A DNA stretch of 15,662 nucleotides from an uncultured Megasphaera sp. GTDB taxonomy: Bacteria > Bacillota > Negativicutes > Veillonellales > Megasphaeraceae. The notes under the pieces are model-generated. The model saw only the letters and a program-made list of their open reading frames with translations. It was not told where the DNA came from and did not search any database. Shown in pieces: positions 7,840-13,882 of the stretch; positions within the stretch are counted from its first letter, which is position 1; every line of letters starts with the position of its first letter. The DNA lies in assembly GCA_900548635.1 (NCBI GenBank), contig URLP01000031.1:1-15662 (forward strand). Direction: 5' to 3'. Both the position numbers and the translations under genes were made by a program.

Positions 7840-8909
7840 TAAGCGTCCTTCTTTCGGATATATTTCGGCAGGTCTTCCGCAGTCAGTGGCAACAGGCGGG
7901 CCTTGCCGATTTCTTCGATAATGACTAAAGTAATATGATTGCCGCGCATCTTCTTATCATTGCTGATGTAAGGAATGAGGTCTTCTGCCAACGCATCGAC
8001 ATCGGTCGGCAAGCCGTACTGCTTGATAACCTTGCGCAGCCGTGCCGTCGTCCCGGCTTTCGTCAGCCCCATGGCTTCCGTGACGCCGGTCAGCATGGAC
8101 ATGCCGGCAGCGACGCCTTCGCCGTGCGTATAGTGGCCGAAGCCATAACAGCCTTCGATGGCATGGCCGATAGTATGGCCGAAGTTCAGCATCATGCGTT
8201 CGCCCATATCGAAGACATCGTGTTCAACAATATCGGCCTTGCTCTGACAGCAGCGTTCGATGATTTCTTCCCAATGTTCAAAAATGGATTGGTCATCGAG
8301 TTTTTCCAGGAGTTCAAAGAGAGCCAGGTCGCGGATGCAGCCGTATTTGATGACTTCGCCCATGCCGTCGTGGATGAAGCGCTTGGGAAGGGTCGATAAC
8401 AACGTCGGGTCAATGAGGACCCCTTTAGGCTGATAGAAATTACCGGCCTGATTCTTGCCGCTAGGAAGGTCGATGGCGACTTTGCCGCCGACACTGCTAT
8501 CGACTTGGGAAATAATCGTCGTCGGAATCTGGATGAAGGGAACGCCGCGCAAGAAAGTCGCTGCTGCGAAGCCGCCGAGATCGCCAGTGACACCGCCGCC
8601 GAAAGTCAAGATACAATCGCTGCGGGTAATGCCGGCATCAGAAAGCTGCTGATAGAGGTCGAGGAGGGTCGCTGCGCATTTATGTTCTTCCCCGGCCGGG
8701 AAGACGAGGCGGTGGACGCGGAAGCCTGCGGCTTTGAGATTGTCTTCCAAACGCTTACCATAGAGGGCGTTGACGTTGGAATCAGTAATGACGGCCAGGG
8801 TCTGCGACTTCGTCAGGCTGCGGATATAATCGCCGGCCCGGTCGAGGAGGCCGTTTTCAATATGGATATCATATGAATCTTTTCCTAAATCAACGTGAAT
8901 GTGTTTCAT
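7839..8909 (-). CDS. aroB: 3-dehydroquinate synthase
   Basis: A 356-aa NAD- and metal-dependent enzyme that cyclises DAHP to 3-dehydroquinate. NAD-binding blocks GGGVTGDLGGFAAATF and PTTIISQVDSSVGGK are intact. Metal and active-site blocks are GEVIKYG (Glu), NFGHTIGHAIE (His) and HGEGVAAGM (His). Length is standard. The ATG at 8909 lies inside the end of tyrA (20-nt overlap), with AAGGGA about 9 nt upstream. In the operon it supplies the step after DAHP synthase. Its presence with seven other aro genes makes an undisturbed pathway downstream of the damaged aroF. Confidence 0.96.
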   Translation of the reverse strand: MKHIHVDLGKDSYDIHIENGLLDRAGDYIRSLTKSQTLAVITDSNVNALYGKRLEDNLKAAGFRVHRLVFPAGEEHKCAATLLDLYQQLSDAGITRSDCILTFGGGVTGDLGGFAAATFLRGVPFIQIPTTIISQVDSSVGGKVAIDLPSGKNQAGNFYQPKGVLIDPTLLSTLPKRFIHDGMGEVIKYGCIRDLALFELLEKLDDQSIFEHWEEIIERCCQSKADIVEHDVFDMGERMMLNFGHTIGHAIEGCYGFGHYTHGEGVAAGMSMLTGVTEAMGLTKAGTTARLRKVIKQYGLPTDVDALAEDLIPYISNDKKMRGNHITLVIIEEIGKARLLPLTAEDLPKYIRKKDA

Positions 8910-9780
8910 GAACGAGTTCCCTTCTCCGCAGTGCGGCTTGCTGTAAAAACTTTGTCATGCCCTTCGTATCTTCAGCGGCAAGCATGGCGGCAAATGATTT
9001 CAGGGCCGCATCGAAGCGGTCGATTTCTTTCAAGAGGTTTTCTTTGTTGGATAAGAATAATTTTGTCCAAAGAGGTGCGTTGATGTCGGCGACGCGCGTG
9101 CCGTCGCGGAAGCTGCCGGCGACGAAATACTTGGTCATGGTATTCATGGACTCGCTGTTCACGAGCGCTGTGGCCAGGACGTGCGGCAGGCTGCTCGTAT
9201 AGGCGATGAGCTCGTCGTGCTGCTTAGGCGAAACGCGGACAACGTGGGAGCAGCCCAGGGCCATGGCCATATTCTTGACGGCGAGGATATCTTCTTCCTT
9301 GTTCCCCGCCATGGGTACGAGGATGTAATTGGCACCGTTGAAGATGTCCGCACTGGCCATCTTGTAGCCCCGCCCTTCGCGGCCGGCCATGGGATGACCG
9401 GGAATGAAATCGACGCCGTCCGGCACGAGCGGCGCAATGGCCGCTGCCGTATCGCCTTTGATGCCGGCTACGTCCGTTAAGATCGTCCCCGGTGTGAAGA
9501 AGGCTTTATTCTCTGCCAGGAACCGTATCATCACATCGGCAGCCGTACAAAAGATGACCAGGTCTGCCTGCTTGAGGGCTTCATTGCCGGACGTATAGAT
9601 TTCATCGACCATGCCTTCCTGCTTAGCCTGATTCAGGGCCTTTTCGTCGGGATCGACGGCGATGATATGGTCGACGCCGATGCGCCGCAGGCCCCGGGCG
9701 TAAGAGCCGCCGATGAGCCCCAGGCCGACGATGGCCACTGTCTGTTTCGTATTAAAACCGCTTGCTTCCTTATCCATCAT
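8890..9780 (-). CDS. tyrA: Prephenate dehydrogenase
   Basis: A 296-aa NAD-dependent dehydrogenase that converts prephenate to 4-hydroxyphenylpyruvate for Tyr synthesis. VAIVGLGLIGGSYARGL is the Rossmann fold start, PGHPMAGREGRGY is the substrate loop, the catalytic-region His is in SSLPHVLATAL, and SFRDGTRVADINAPLW is the helical-domain block. No ACT domain is attached. The start at 9780 (ATGATG) is placed by homology and by the purine tract at 9786-9792, seven G residues long, which is an unusual ribosome site. Because of the frameshift in aroF, the frame upstream of this start is open, so a fused AroF-TyrA product of about 652 aa is formally possible. tyrA itself looks intact. Confidence 0.94.
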   Translation of the reverse strand: MMDKEASGFNTKQTVAIVGLGLIGGSYARGLRRIGVDHIIAVDPDEKALNQAKQEGMVDEIYTSGNEALKQADLVIFCTAADVMIRFLAENKAFFTPGTILTDVAGIKGDTAAAIAPLVPDGVDFIPGHPMAGREGRGYKMASADIFNGANYILVPMAGNKEEDILAVKNMAMALGCSHVVRVSPKQHDELIAYTSSLPHVLATALVNSESMNTMTKYFVAGSFRDGTRVADINAPLWTKLFLSNKENLLKEIDRFDAALKSFAAMLAAEDTKGMTKFLQQAALRRRELVHETHSR

Positions 9781-9800
9781 AGAATCCCCCCCTGCTTTCC

Positions 9801-10848
9801 TTAAATTTCCCGACCGACGATGGGCGCTAATTTGCGGAGCGATTCCATGAGGTCTGCGAACATGGCCGGCGTAATCGACTGGGCACCGTCGCACCAGGCG
9901 TTGTCCGGGTCGTTGTGGACTTCGATCATCAAACCGTCGGCACCGGCGGCCGCAGCGGCCAGCGCCATAGGCCGCACCAGCGGCTTTGGCCAAATCGGCG
10001 ACCATCCAGCGCTTGCCCGTCGCATGACTCGGGTCGACGACGATGGGCAGGTGGCTCTGGCGCTTGACGGCCAGGACGGCACTGAGGTCGAGGGTATTGC
10101 GCGTGTACGTTTCGAAGGTGCGGATGCCCCGTTCGCAGAGGATGACGTTGTGGTTGCCTTCGGACATGATGTATTCGGCCGACATGAGCCATTCTTCAAT
10201 GGTCGCGCTCAGGCCGCGCTTGAGGAGGACGGGCTTGCGCGTCTTGCCGACGGCTTTGAGGAGATCGAAGTTCTGCATGTTGCGGGCCCCGATCTGGATG
10301 ATGTCGACGCCGTCTTCAAGGAAGAGGGGCAGTTTGTCAGCCGACATGATTTCCGTAATGACCGGCAGCTTCGCCTTGCGGCCGGCTTCGCGGAGCATGT
10401 CCAAACCTTTATTGCCTAAGCCCTGGAAGGAGTACGGTGAGGTACGCGGCTTGAAGGCACCGCCGCGCAGGATATTGGCGCCGGCTTTGGCGACGTCGCA
10501 GGCGACGCCTTCAATCTGTTCCGGCGTTTCAATGGAGCACGGACCGGCGATGACGGCCAGCTTCTTGCCGCCGATGGTCACGCCGCTGTCGCCGATGGGG
10601 ATGACCGAATCCTGCGGGTGGAAAGCGCGGCTGGCCCGTTTGTACGGCACTTCGACGCGCATGACTTTATCGACGCATTCATAGCCCTGGACCTGTTCGA
10701 TATCGATGACTTCCGTATTGCCGACCAGGCCGACGACGGTCTGACGGGCGCCTTTACTGACGTCGAGCTGCAGGCCTTTGGACTTGATGATATCCATTAA
10801 TTTTTTGACTTCTTCCTGTTTGGCGTTTGCTTTTAAGACAATAATCAT
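9801..10848 (-). pseudogene. aroF: DAHP synthase (type I, ferredoxin-like domain), frameshifted
   Basis: 3-deoxy-D-arabino-heptulosonate 7-phosphate synthase joins PEP and erythrose-4-phosphate, the first shikimate step. The N-terminal ~75 residues (from MIIVLKANAKQEE) form the ferredoxin-like regulatory domain of the Thermotoga-type enzyme. The barrel follows with IAGPCSIETPEQ (metal Cys), FKPRTSPYSFQGLG, LLKRGLSATIEEWL, ILCERGIRTFE and VVDPSHATGKR (metal His). Near 9953-9984 the frame shifts by one. The C-terminal part, ADGLMIEVHNDPD (metal Glu) and WCDGAQSITP (metal Asp), continues in another frame to GREI and a stop at 9801. Removing 25 nt restores a 340-aa protein, the normal family length. 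GGAGG at 10858-10862 supports the start at 10848. As sequenced, the enzyme lacks two metal ligands and should be inactive. A sequence error is the alternative. Confidence 0.9.
9953..9984 (-). repeat. 25-nt insertion site in aroF with 7-bp direct repeats
   Basis: CAGCGGC occurs at 9953-9959 and again at 9978-9984 (plus-strand reading), exactly 25 nt apart. Taking out one 25-nt unit joins AKA to AAAAGADGL and restores the family spacing of 15 residues between HATG and GADG; as sequenced the spacing is 23 residues plus one base. The site is rich in inverted repeats: GGCCGC-A-GCGGCC (9948-9960) and GCCGC-ACCA-GCGGC (9971-9984), structures that favour slippage or template switching. Confidence 0.75.
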
Positions 10849-10873
10849 TTCCCATTTCCTCCATTTCAGCAAT

Positions 10874-10902
10874 AAAAAAAGCAGGCCCACATGAGCCTGC
10901 TT
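10874..10902 (-). terminator. Attenuator terminator before aroF
   Basis: On the minus strand, AAGCAGGC and GCCTGCTT form a perfect 8-bp stem (10895-10902 and 10879-10886) around an 8-nt loop, running into a tract of seven T. It lies 38 nt after the leader-peptide stop and 26 nt before the aroF start. A terminator inside the operon leader, right before the first enzyme gene, is the hallmark of attenuation. Confidence 0.9.
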
Positions 10903-10988
10903 CCAAGATTCTCCATTATGCCTTTCCCTCGCGTCTTTCTCACGCAGCCAGATTCGGCTTCATCGGGAAGGGCGGCAGTTTTCTCATG
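10890..10988 (-). promoter_or_regulatory. Candidate antiterminator pairing in the aro leader
   Basis: The leader-ORF segment CATGAGAAAACTGC (10975-10988, codons 40-45, just past the aromatic cluster) can pair with GCAGGCTCATG (10890-10900), using CATGAG:CTCATG (6 bp) and CTGC:GCAG (4 bp). This takes up the 5' strand of the terminator. A second possible stem pairs 10965-10973 with 10920-10928 (8 of 9 positions). The pairing was found by eye and has not been scored with a folding program. Confidence 0.55.
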
Positions 10989-11107
10989 CTTACATCAGTG
11001 TTATTGAATTCGTCGTAGCAAAAATAGCCAGCGCTAAAATACAGGTAGCCCCAGCTAAAATAGGTAAAGACGTATTCAGTTGCCTGACGTAAGAATGACG
11101 TATTCAT
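10940..11107 (-). CDS. Aromatic-rich leader peptide of the aro operon
   Basis: A 55-codon ORF at the start of the aro transcript. Residues 12 to 34 hold 12 aromatic residues out of 23 (six Tyr, five Phe, one Trp), in the run YVFTYFSWGYLYF and then GYFCYDEF. The start ATG at 11107 has AAAGGAGA at 11113-11120, a strong ribosome site, 35 nt after the expected transcription start. It ends 38 nt before a terminator in front of aroF. This matches the logic of the pheA and trp leader peptides: shortage of charged tRNA-Phe/Tyr/Trp stalls the ribosome in the cluster and lets RNA polymerase read through. At 55 codons it is longer than the classic 14-16 codon leaders. The peptide itself probably has no function after translation; a small membrane peptide is the less likely alternative. 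Confidence 0.8.
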   Translation of the reverse strand: MNTSFLRQATEYVFTYFSWGYLYFSAGYFCYDEFNNTDVSMRKLPPFPMKPNLAA

Positions 11108-11148
11108 AGGAATCTCCTTTGGCAATCTTTAAAAATTTCGTTGTCGTC

Positions 11149-11177
11149 ATTGTATACCACGGGGAGATAATTGTCAA
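11149..11177 (-). promoter_or_regulatory. Strong sigma-70 type promoter of the aro operon
   Basis: Minus-strand TTGACA (11172-11177, perfect) and TACAAT (11149-11154, 5 of 6) with a 17-nt spacer. Transcription should start near 11142, about 35 nt before the leader-peptide ATG. It sits directly after the terminator of the upstream deacetylase gene, so the aro operon is a separate unit. Confidence 0.85.
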
Positions 11178-11181
11178 GGCA

Positions 11182-11219
11182 AAAAAATAGGGATTCTCTG
11201 TATAGATATGAGAATCCCT
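11182..11219 (-). terminator. Terminator after the polysaccharide deacetylase gene
   Basis: Minus-strand AGGGATTCTC / GAGAATCCCT, a perfect 10-bp stem (11210-11219 with 11189-11198) with an 11-nt loop, followed by ATTTTTTT. It ends the operon coming from the right and insulates the aro promoter. Confidence 0.92.
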
Positions 11220-11279
11220 GTGGACAATCGTTTTACCAGTAGATATATTGTATACTATTTTTGCATGTGAATTATGCTT

Positions 11280-12182
11280 TTACCACGAAGGCGGAATGGC
11301 CGTCGTCACGACGCGGAACGTATAGCCCCGGTCTTTGAGGAGCTTGATGATCTCCGGCAGGGCATCGACGGTCGCCTTGTGGCCGTAGGCATCGTGCATG
11401 AGGATGACCAAGTGACGGTGCAGATACGGCCGCAGTTCCAGCTGCTGCTTGATGTTTTCGACTTCAGCACCGGACGTCTTGCCCGTACCGTCAGCATCGC
11501 CGGTCAGGGCATTCCAGCCGACTTCGATGTAGCCGATCTTGTTGATGGCCGTCCAGTACTCATCTGTGAAGTGCCCTTCCGTACCGCCGGGCGCGCGGGA
11601 AATGATGGGCCGGACACCGATGATCTTGTAAATCGCTTCTTCTGTCTGTAAGAGCTCATCCGTGTAGGCCTTGGGCGAAGTGTATATTTTCTTATAGTCG
11701 TGCGTGTACGAGTGGACGCCGATGGCATTGCCGGACTGGTAGATTTTCTTGACGACATCCGGATAGCGGACGACATTCTGGCCGGTCAGGAAAAAGGTAG
11801 CATGGATATTTTCTTTCTTCAGGATCTCCAGGATGCGCGACGTATTCTTGTCGTTCGGGCCATCGTCAAAGGTCAGGTAGACGACGTTCTCACCGTAATA
11901 ATAGTCCCTCGTCTTGCCGTACGTCGTCGGCAGGCCCTTTTCCTGACGCTGACGGGTCGTATATTTATCATAGACAGGCTTGTCGTTGTCCACCGGCGGC
12001 AAAGAGAAGTCATCGCCAATAAAAGCGACATCGGGCTTGCCGGAAAGGACCTGAGGCACCGGGATATGTCTCGATTCCGCCGCTGCCAGGACCTGGTCCT
12101 TATCGAAGTTCAGGAAGAGGCCGAGCGAGGCCAGGAAGAATACCAGGATACATCCCAAAAATAATCTGCCTTTTTGTTCCAT
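11280..12182 (-). CDS. Membrane-anchored polysaccharide deacetylase (NodB/CE4)
   Basis: A 300-aa protein with one hydrophobic segment at residues 7-24 (signal anchor or uncleaved signal peptide), a linker of about 75 residues and a complete NodB domain. CE4 enzymes remove acetyl groups from peptidoglycan or other amino-sugar polymers outside the cytoplasmic membrane. Motif 1 is TFDDGP (Asp106 base, Asp107 metal), motif 2 is HSYTH (His157 and His161 metal ligands), motif 3 is RAPGG (196-200), motif 4 contains WNALTGD, and motif 5 is ILMHDAYGHKATVDALP with His263. All catalytic residues are present, so it should be active. It starts 5 nt after the yqeC stop with AGGA close by, as the last gene of the operon; the functional link to the molybdenum-type genes upstream is unclear. 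Confidence 0.93.
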   Translation of the reverse strand: MEQKGRLFLGCILVFFLASLGLFLNFDKDQVLAAAESRHIPVPQVLSGKPDVAFIGDDFSLPPVDNDKPVYDKYTTRQRQEKGLPTTYGKTRDYYYGENVVYLTFDDGPNDKNTSRILEILKKENIHATFFLTGQNVVRYPDVVKKIYQSGNAIGVHSYTHDYKKIYTSPKAYTDELLQTEEAIYKIIGVRPIISRAPGGTEGHFTDEYWTAINKIGYIEVGWNALTGDADGTGKTSGAEVENIKQQLELRPYLHRHLVILMHDAYGHKATVDALPEIIKLLKDRGYTFRVVTTAIPPSW

Positions 12183-12187
12183 TATTC

Positions 12188-12946
12188 CTACATCCGTTTC
12201 TTTTTTACATTACCATAATGAATATACTGGCGTATCGTGCATGTTTCCCGATAGCCGTCAGCCAGGACACTGGCTGTCAGGTCGAAGTCTTCCAGGTCAT
12301 CGAGGAGGGCTTCGGTCATGCGGTGCTGGACGGCATTATACCCCGTGCAGAAGAGGATGCGCGGGCAGCGGACGCCGCGGAAGAGGCCGCGGGGATGCTT
12401 GATCAGCTTGGCCAGCATGGCCGGCGTGATGACGGCACCGCAGGGACGGCCCATGATGGCCGCCGCCGTTTCGACGCCTTCGATTTTTTCTTCACAGATG
12501 ACATTGCCGAGCATCTGCAGGTTGAGGACGCCGATGACCGTATCGCACGTATCCGGCAGGGGCACGTCGTCCGGCAGGGGGGCCTTGAGCCATTTACTGT
12601 CGGCTGCATCGCCTTCGATGAGGATATACCAGGCCGGATGACGCTGCTTGATGATATCGATGGTCTTCGGCGCCAGACCGATATAGCAGTCTTTGTCATC
12701 GAGGCCGGCGAACCAGGCCGGGACATGGCCGGCTGCAATGCGTTCAGCGCAGAAAGCTTCGCCTTTTTCGATATCCTCCGTGCAGATGACGTCAAAAGGT
12801 TCGACATTATCGACGCGCGTACTGTCCATGGGGACAATGCTGCTGACCATCATCGGCAGGTGGCTGCCGTGGCCGTATTTGCCGAGCCGTTCCAGGACGG
12901 TCGTCTTGCCGCCGGCACCGATGTAGGTAAAGACCTGAGCCGTCAT
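12188..12946 (-). CDS. yqeC: YqeC-like putative selenium/molybdenum hydroxylase accessory protein
   Basis: From the ATG at 12946 this is a 252-aa P-loop protein. FTYIGAGGKTTVLERL is the strand, Walker A and helix. WYILIEGDAADSKWLKAPLP matches the YqeC block usually written lvEaDGak.rplKaP, and TVIGVLNLQMLG and GAVITPAMLAKLIKHPRG follow the family pattern. YqeC is linked by genome context to selenium-dependent molybdenum hydroxylases; its biochemical role is not settled. It lies next to a molybdenum-hydroxylase-type FAD subunit, which supports the call. The ATG has no good ribosome site of its own but overlaps the stop of a 26-aa upstream ORF as ATGA. That upstream ORF looks like the original N-terminus, displaced by a 47-nt duplication. 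Removing 47 nt would give one 262-aa protein starting at 13023. Confidence 0.78.
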   Translation of the reverse strand: MTAQVFTYIGAGGKTTVLERLGKYGHGSHLPMMVSSIVPMDSTRVDNVEPFDVICTEDIEKGEAFCAERIAAGHVPAWFAGLDDKDCYIGLAPKTIDIIKQRHPAWYILIEGDAADSKWLKAPLPDDVPLPDTCDTVIGVLNLQMLGNVICEEKIEGVETAAAIMGRPCGAVITPAMLAKLIKHPRGLFRGVRCPRILFCTGYNAVQHRMTEALLDDLEDFDLTASVLADGYRETCTIRQYIHYGNVKKKRM

Positions 12947-12968
12947 GGTTTCTTGCCGCCGGCACCGA
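12904..12968 (-). repeat. 18-bp direct repeat flanking a 29-nt spacer in yqeC
   Basis: TCTTGCCGCCGGCACCGA is present at 12904-12921 and 12951-12968 (plus-strand reading), a 47-nt period, both copies encoding the glycine-rich GAGGK loop. 47 is not a multiple of three, so the duplication changes frame. Deleting one period joins ITAIVGAGGK directly to TTVLERL in frame. Confidence 0.9.
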
Positions 12969-13023
12969 CAATAGCGGTGATACCCGGCTTTAACATGCGT
13001 CGCCAACGATTATCTTCAAACAT
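12943..13023 (-). other. 26-aa ORF, displaced N-terminus of yqeC
   Basis: It begins at an ATG preceded by AAAGGAGG, the best ribosome site at this gene, and encodes a peptide running from MFEDNRWRRMLKPG through ITAIVGAGGKKP to a TGA. The segment ITAIVGAGGK is a second copy of a P-loop. Its stop overlaps the downstream yqeC ATG (ATGA), allowing termination-reinitiation. It is most simply read as the true 5' end of yqeC cut off by a frameshifting duplication. Confidence 0.65.
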
Positions 13024-13049
13024 GGAAGTTCCTCCTTTATGATAAACAT

Positions 13050-13859
13050 CTACTTTGCAATATGACGGCTGTAGCCTTTCCAGGCCGCTTTGATCAGGCT
13101 GCGGACCATTTCAATCGTCAGGGACCGCCGTTCGGCTTCTGAGCAGGTGCCGAAGTTGCCGAAATCGAGTTCTTCACTGGCCAGATGGGCCACATTTTCT
13201 TTAACGGCCATCCCCTTTTCCGTCAGTTCTTCACTGGCTGAATGGGCAATCGCCGCCAGGCCCGGACGGCCGCCGACGACGATGCGCCACGAGTCTTCCC
13301 GCATGGCCACGGCACCGATCAGGTACGGTTCATCGACGGGCAGCTTGCGGTAGGCTTTATACGCCGTATAGACATCTTCTTTGGCGATGACGATGCCCGT
13401 GACCAATTCGCCCATGGGCGGGCAGTGCAGATAGTCATCGAGGCTCATGCAGCCCTTATCCTGGAGCTGGACGTCGACGGTCAGGGTCAGGAGTATCGGC
13501 AGGAGCACGGAAAAAGGCGCCTTGCCGGAAATCACGCCGCCCAGCGTACCGTAGCGCTGGACATTCTTGTCGGCCACATCACGGATAGCCTGGCTGATGG
13601 CGCCGCCGGCAAAGGACTGGATGAGCGGCGAAATCTTAATCTGCCAGAGCGGCGTCATGGCGCCGATAGCGATTTCATCGCCCCGATCTTCGATATACTG
13701 CATGCCGGCTTTGGAGAGATCCACTGCCAGCTCATAATGATCTTTCTTATATTTCAGGCCCTGCGTCCCTGCCAGGAAAACGGCCGACTGCGCTTTCTTA
13801 TAAGCCGCATAGGCCGCTGCCGGATTGTCGGGGACGAGGGTATTCGTACTGGTAATCAT
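13050..13859 (-). CDS. FAD-binding subunit of a molybdenum hydroxylase (CoxM/XdhB family)
   Basis: A 269-aa protein resembling the middle (FAD) subunit of xanthine dehydrogenase and CO dehydrogenase families, which passes electrons between Fe-S centres and NAD or another acceptor. The first FAD motif, usually AGGTDL, appears as LAGTQGL at 29-35, followed by the family's VDLSKAG. The second, (A/T)xGG, is TLGG at 105-108 within NVQRYGTLGGVISGKAPFS. The C-terminal third fits the CO dehydrogenase flavoprotein C-terminal domain. AAAGGAG precedes the ATG. It lies 23 nt after the SUFU-domain gene and 26 nt before the yqeC region. Neither a molybdopterin subunit nor a 2Fe-2S subunit is in the window, and the first motif is weak, so partner and FAD binding are uncertain. 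Confidence 0.8.
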   Translation of the reverse strand: MITSTNTLVPDNPAAAYAAYKKAQSAVFLAGTQGLKYKKDHYELAVDLSKAGMQYIEDRGDEIAIGAMTPLWQIKISPLIQSFAGGAISQAIRDVADKNVQRYGTLGGVISGKAPFSVLLPILLTLTVDVQLQDKGCMSLDDYLHCPPMGELVTGIVIAKEDVYTAYKAYRKLPVDEPYLIGAVAMREDSWRIVVGGRPGLAAIAHSASEELTEKGMAVKENVAHLASEELDFGNFGTCSEAERRSLTIEMVRSLIKAAWKGYSRHIAK

Positions 13860-13882
13860 ACTCGCCTGCTCCTTTCCGCACC

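Noticed and set aside
8890..10890. A natural bifunctional DAHP synthase-TyrA fusion of 666 aa
   Set aside because: The 60-residue linker is Arg-rich out-of-frame translation of the conserved DAHP synthase C-terminus, which is intact in another frame with its own stop; tyrA also has its own start. The fusion is a by-product of the frameshift.
12943..12945. TGA in the yqeC 5' region as a selenocysteine codon, given the selenium link of YqeC
   Set aside because: Reading on past the TGA gives an Arg/Ser/Pro-rich sequence without YqeC features, and the proper P-loop lies in another frame; the 47-nt duplication explains the stop.
12218..13042. Long plus-strand ORF of 274 aa opposite yqeC
   Set aside because: It is antisense to a recognised protein, shows Asp/Arg/Ala-rich shadow composition and has no ribosome site or family motif. 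The same holds for the plus-strand ORF at 13242-13886.
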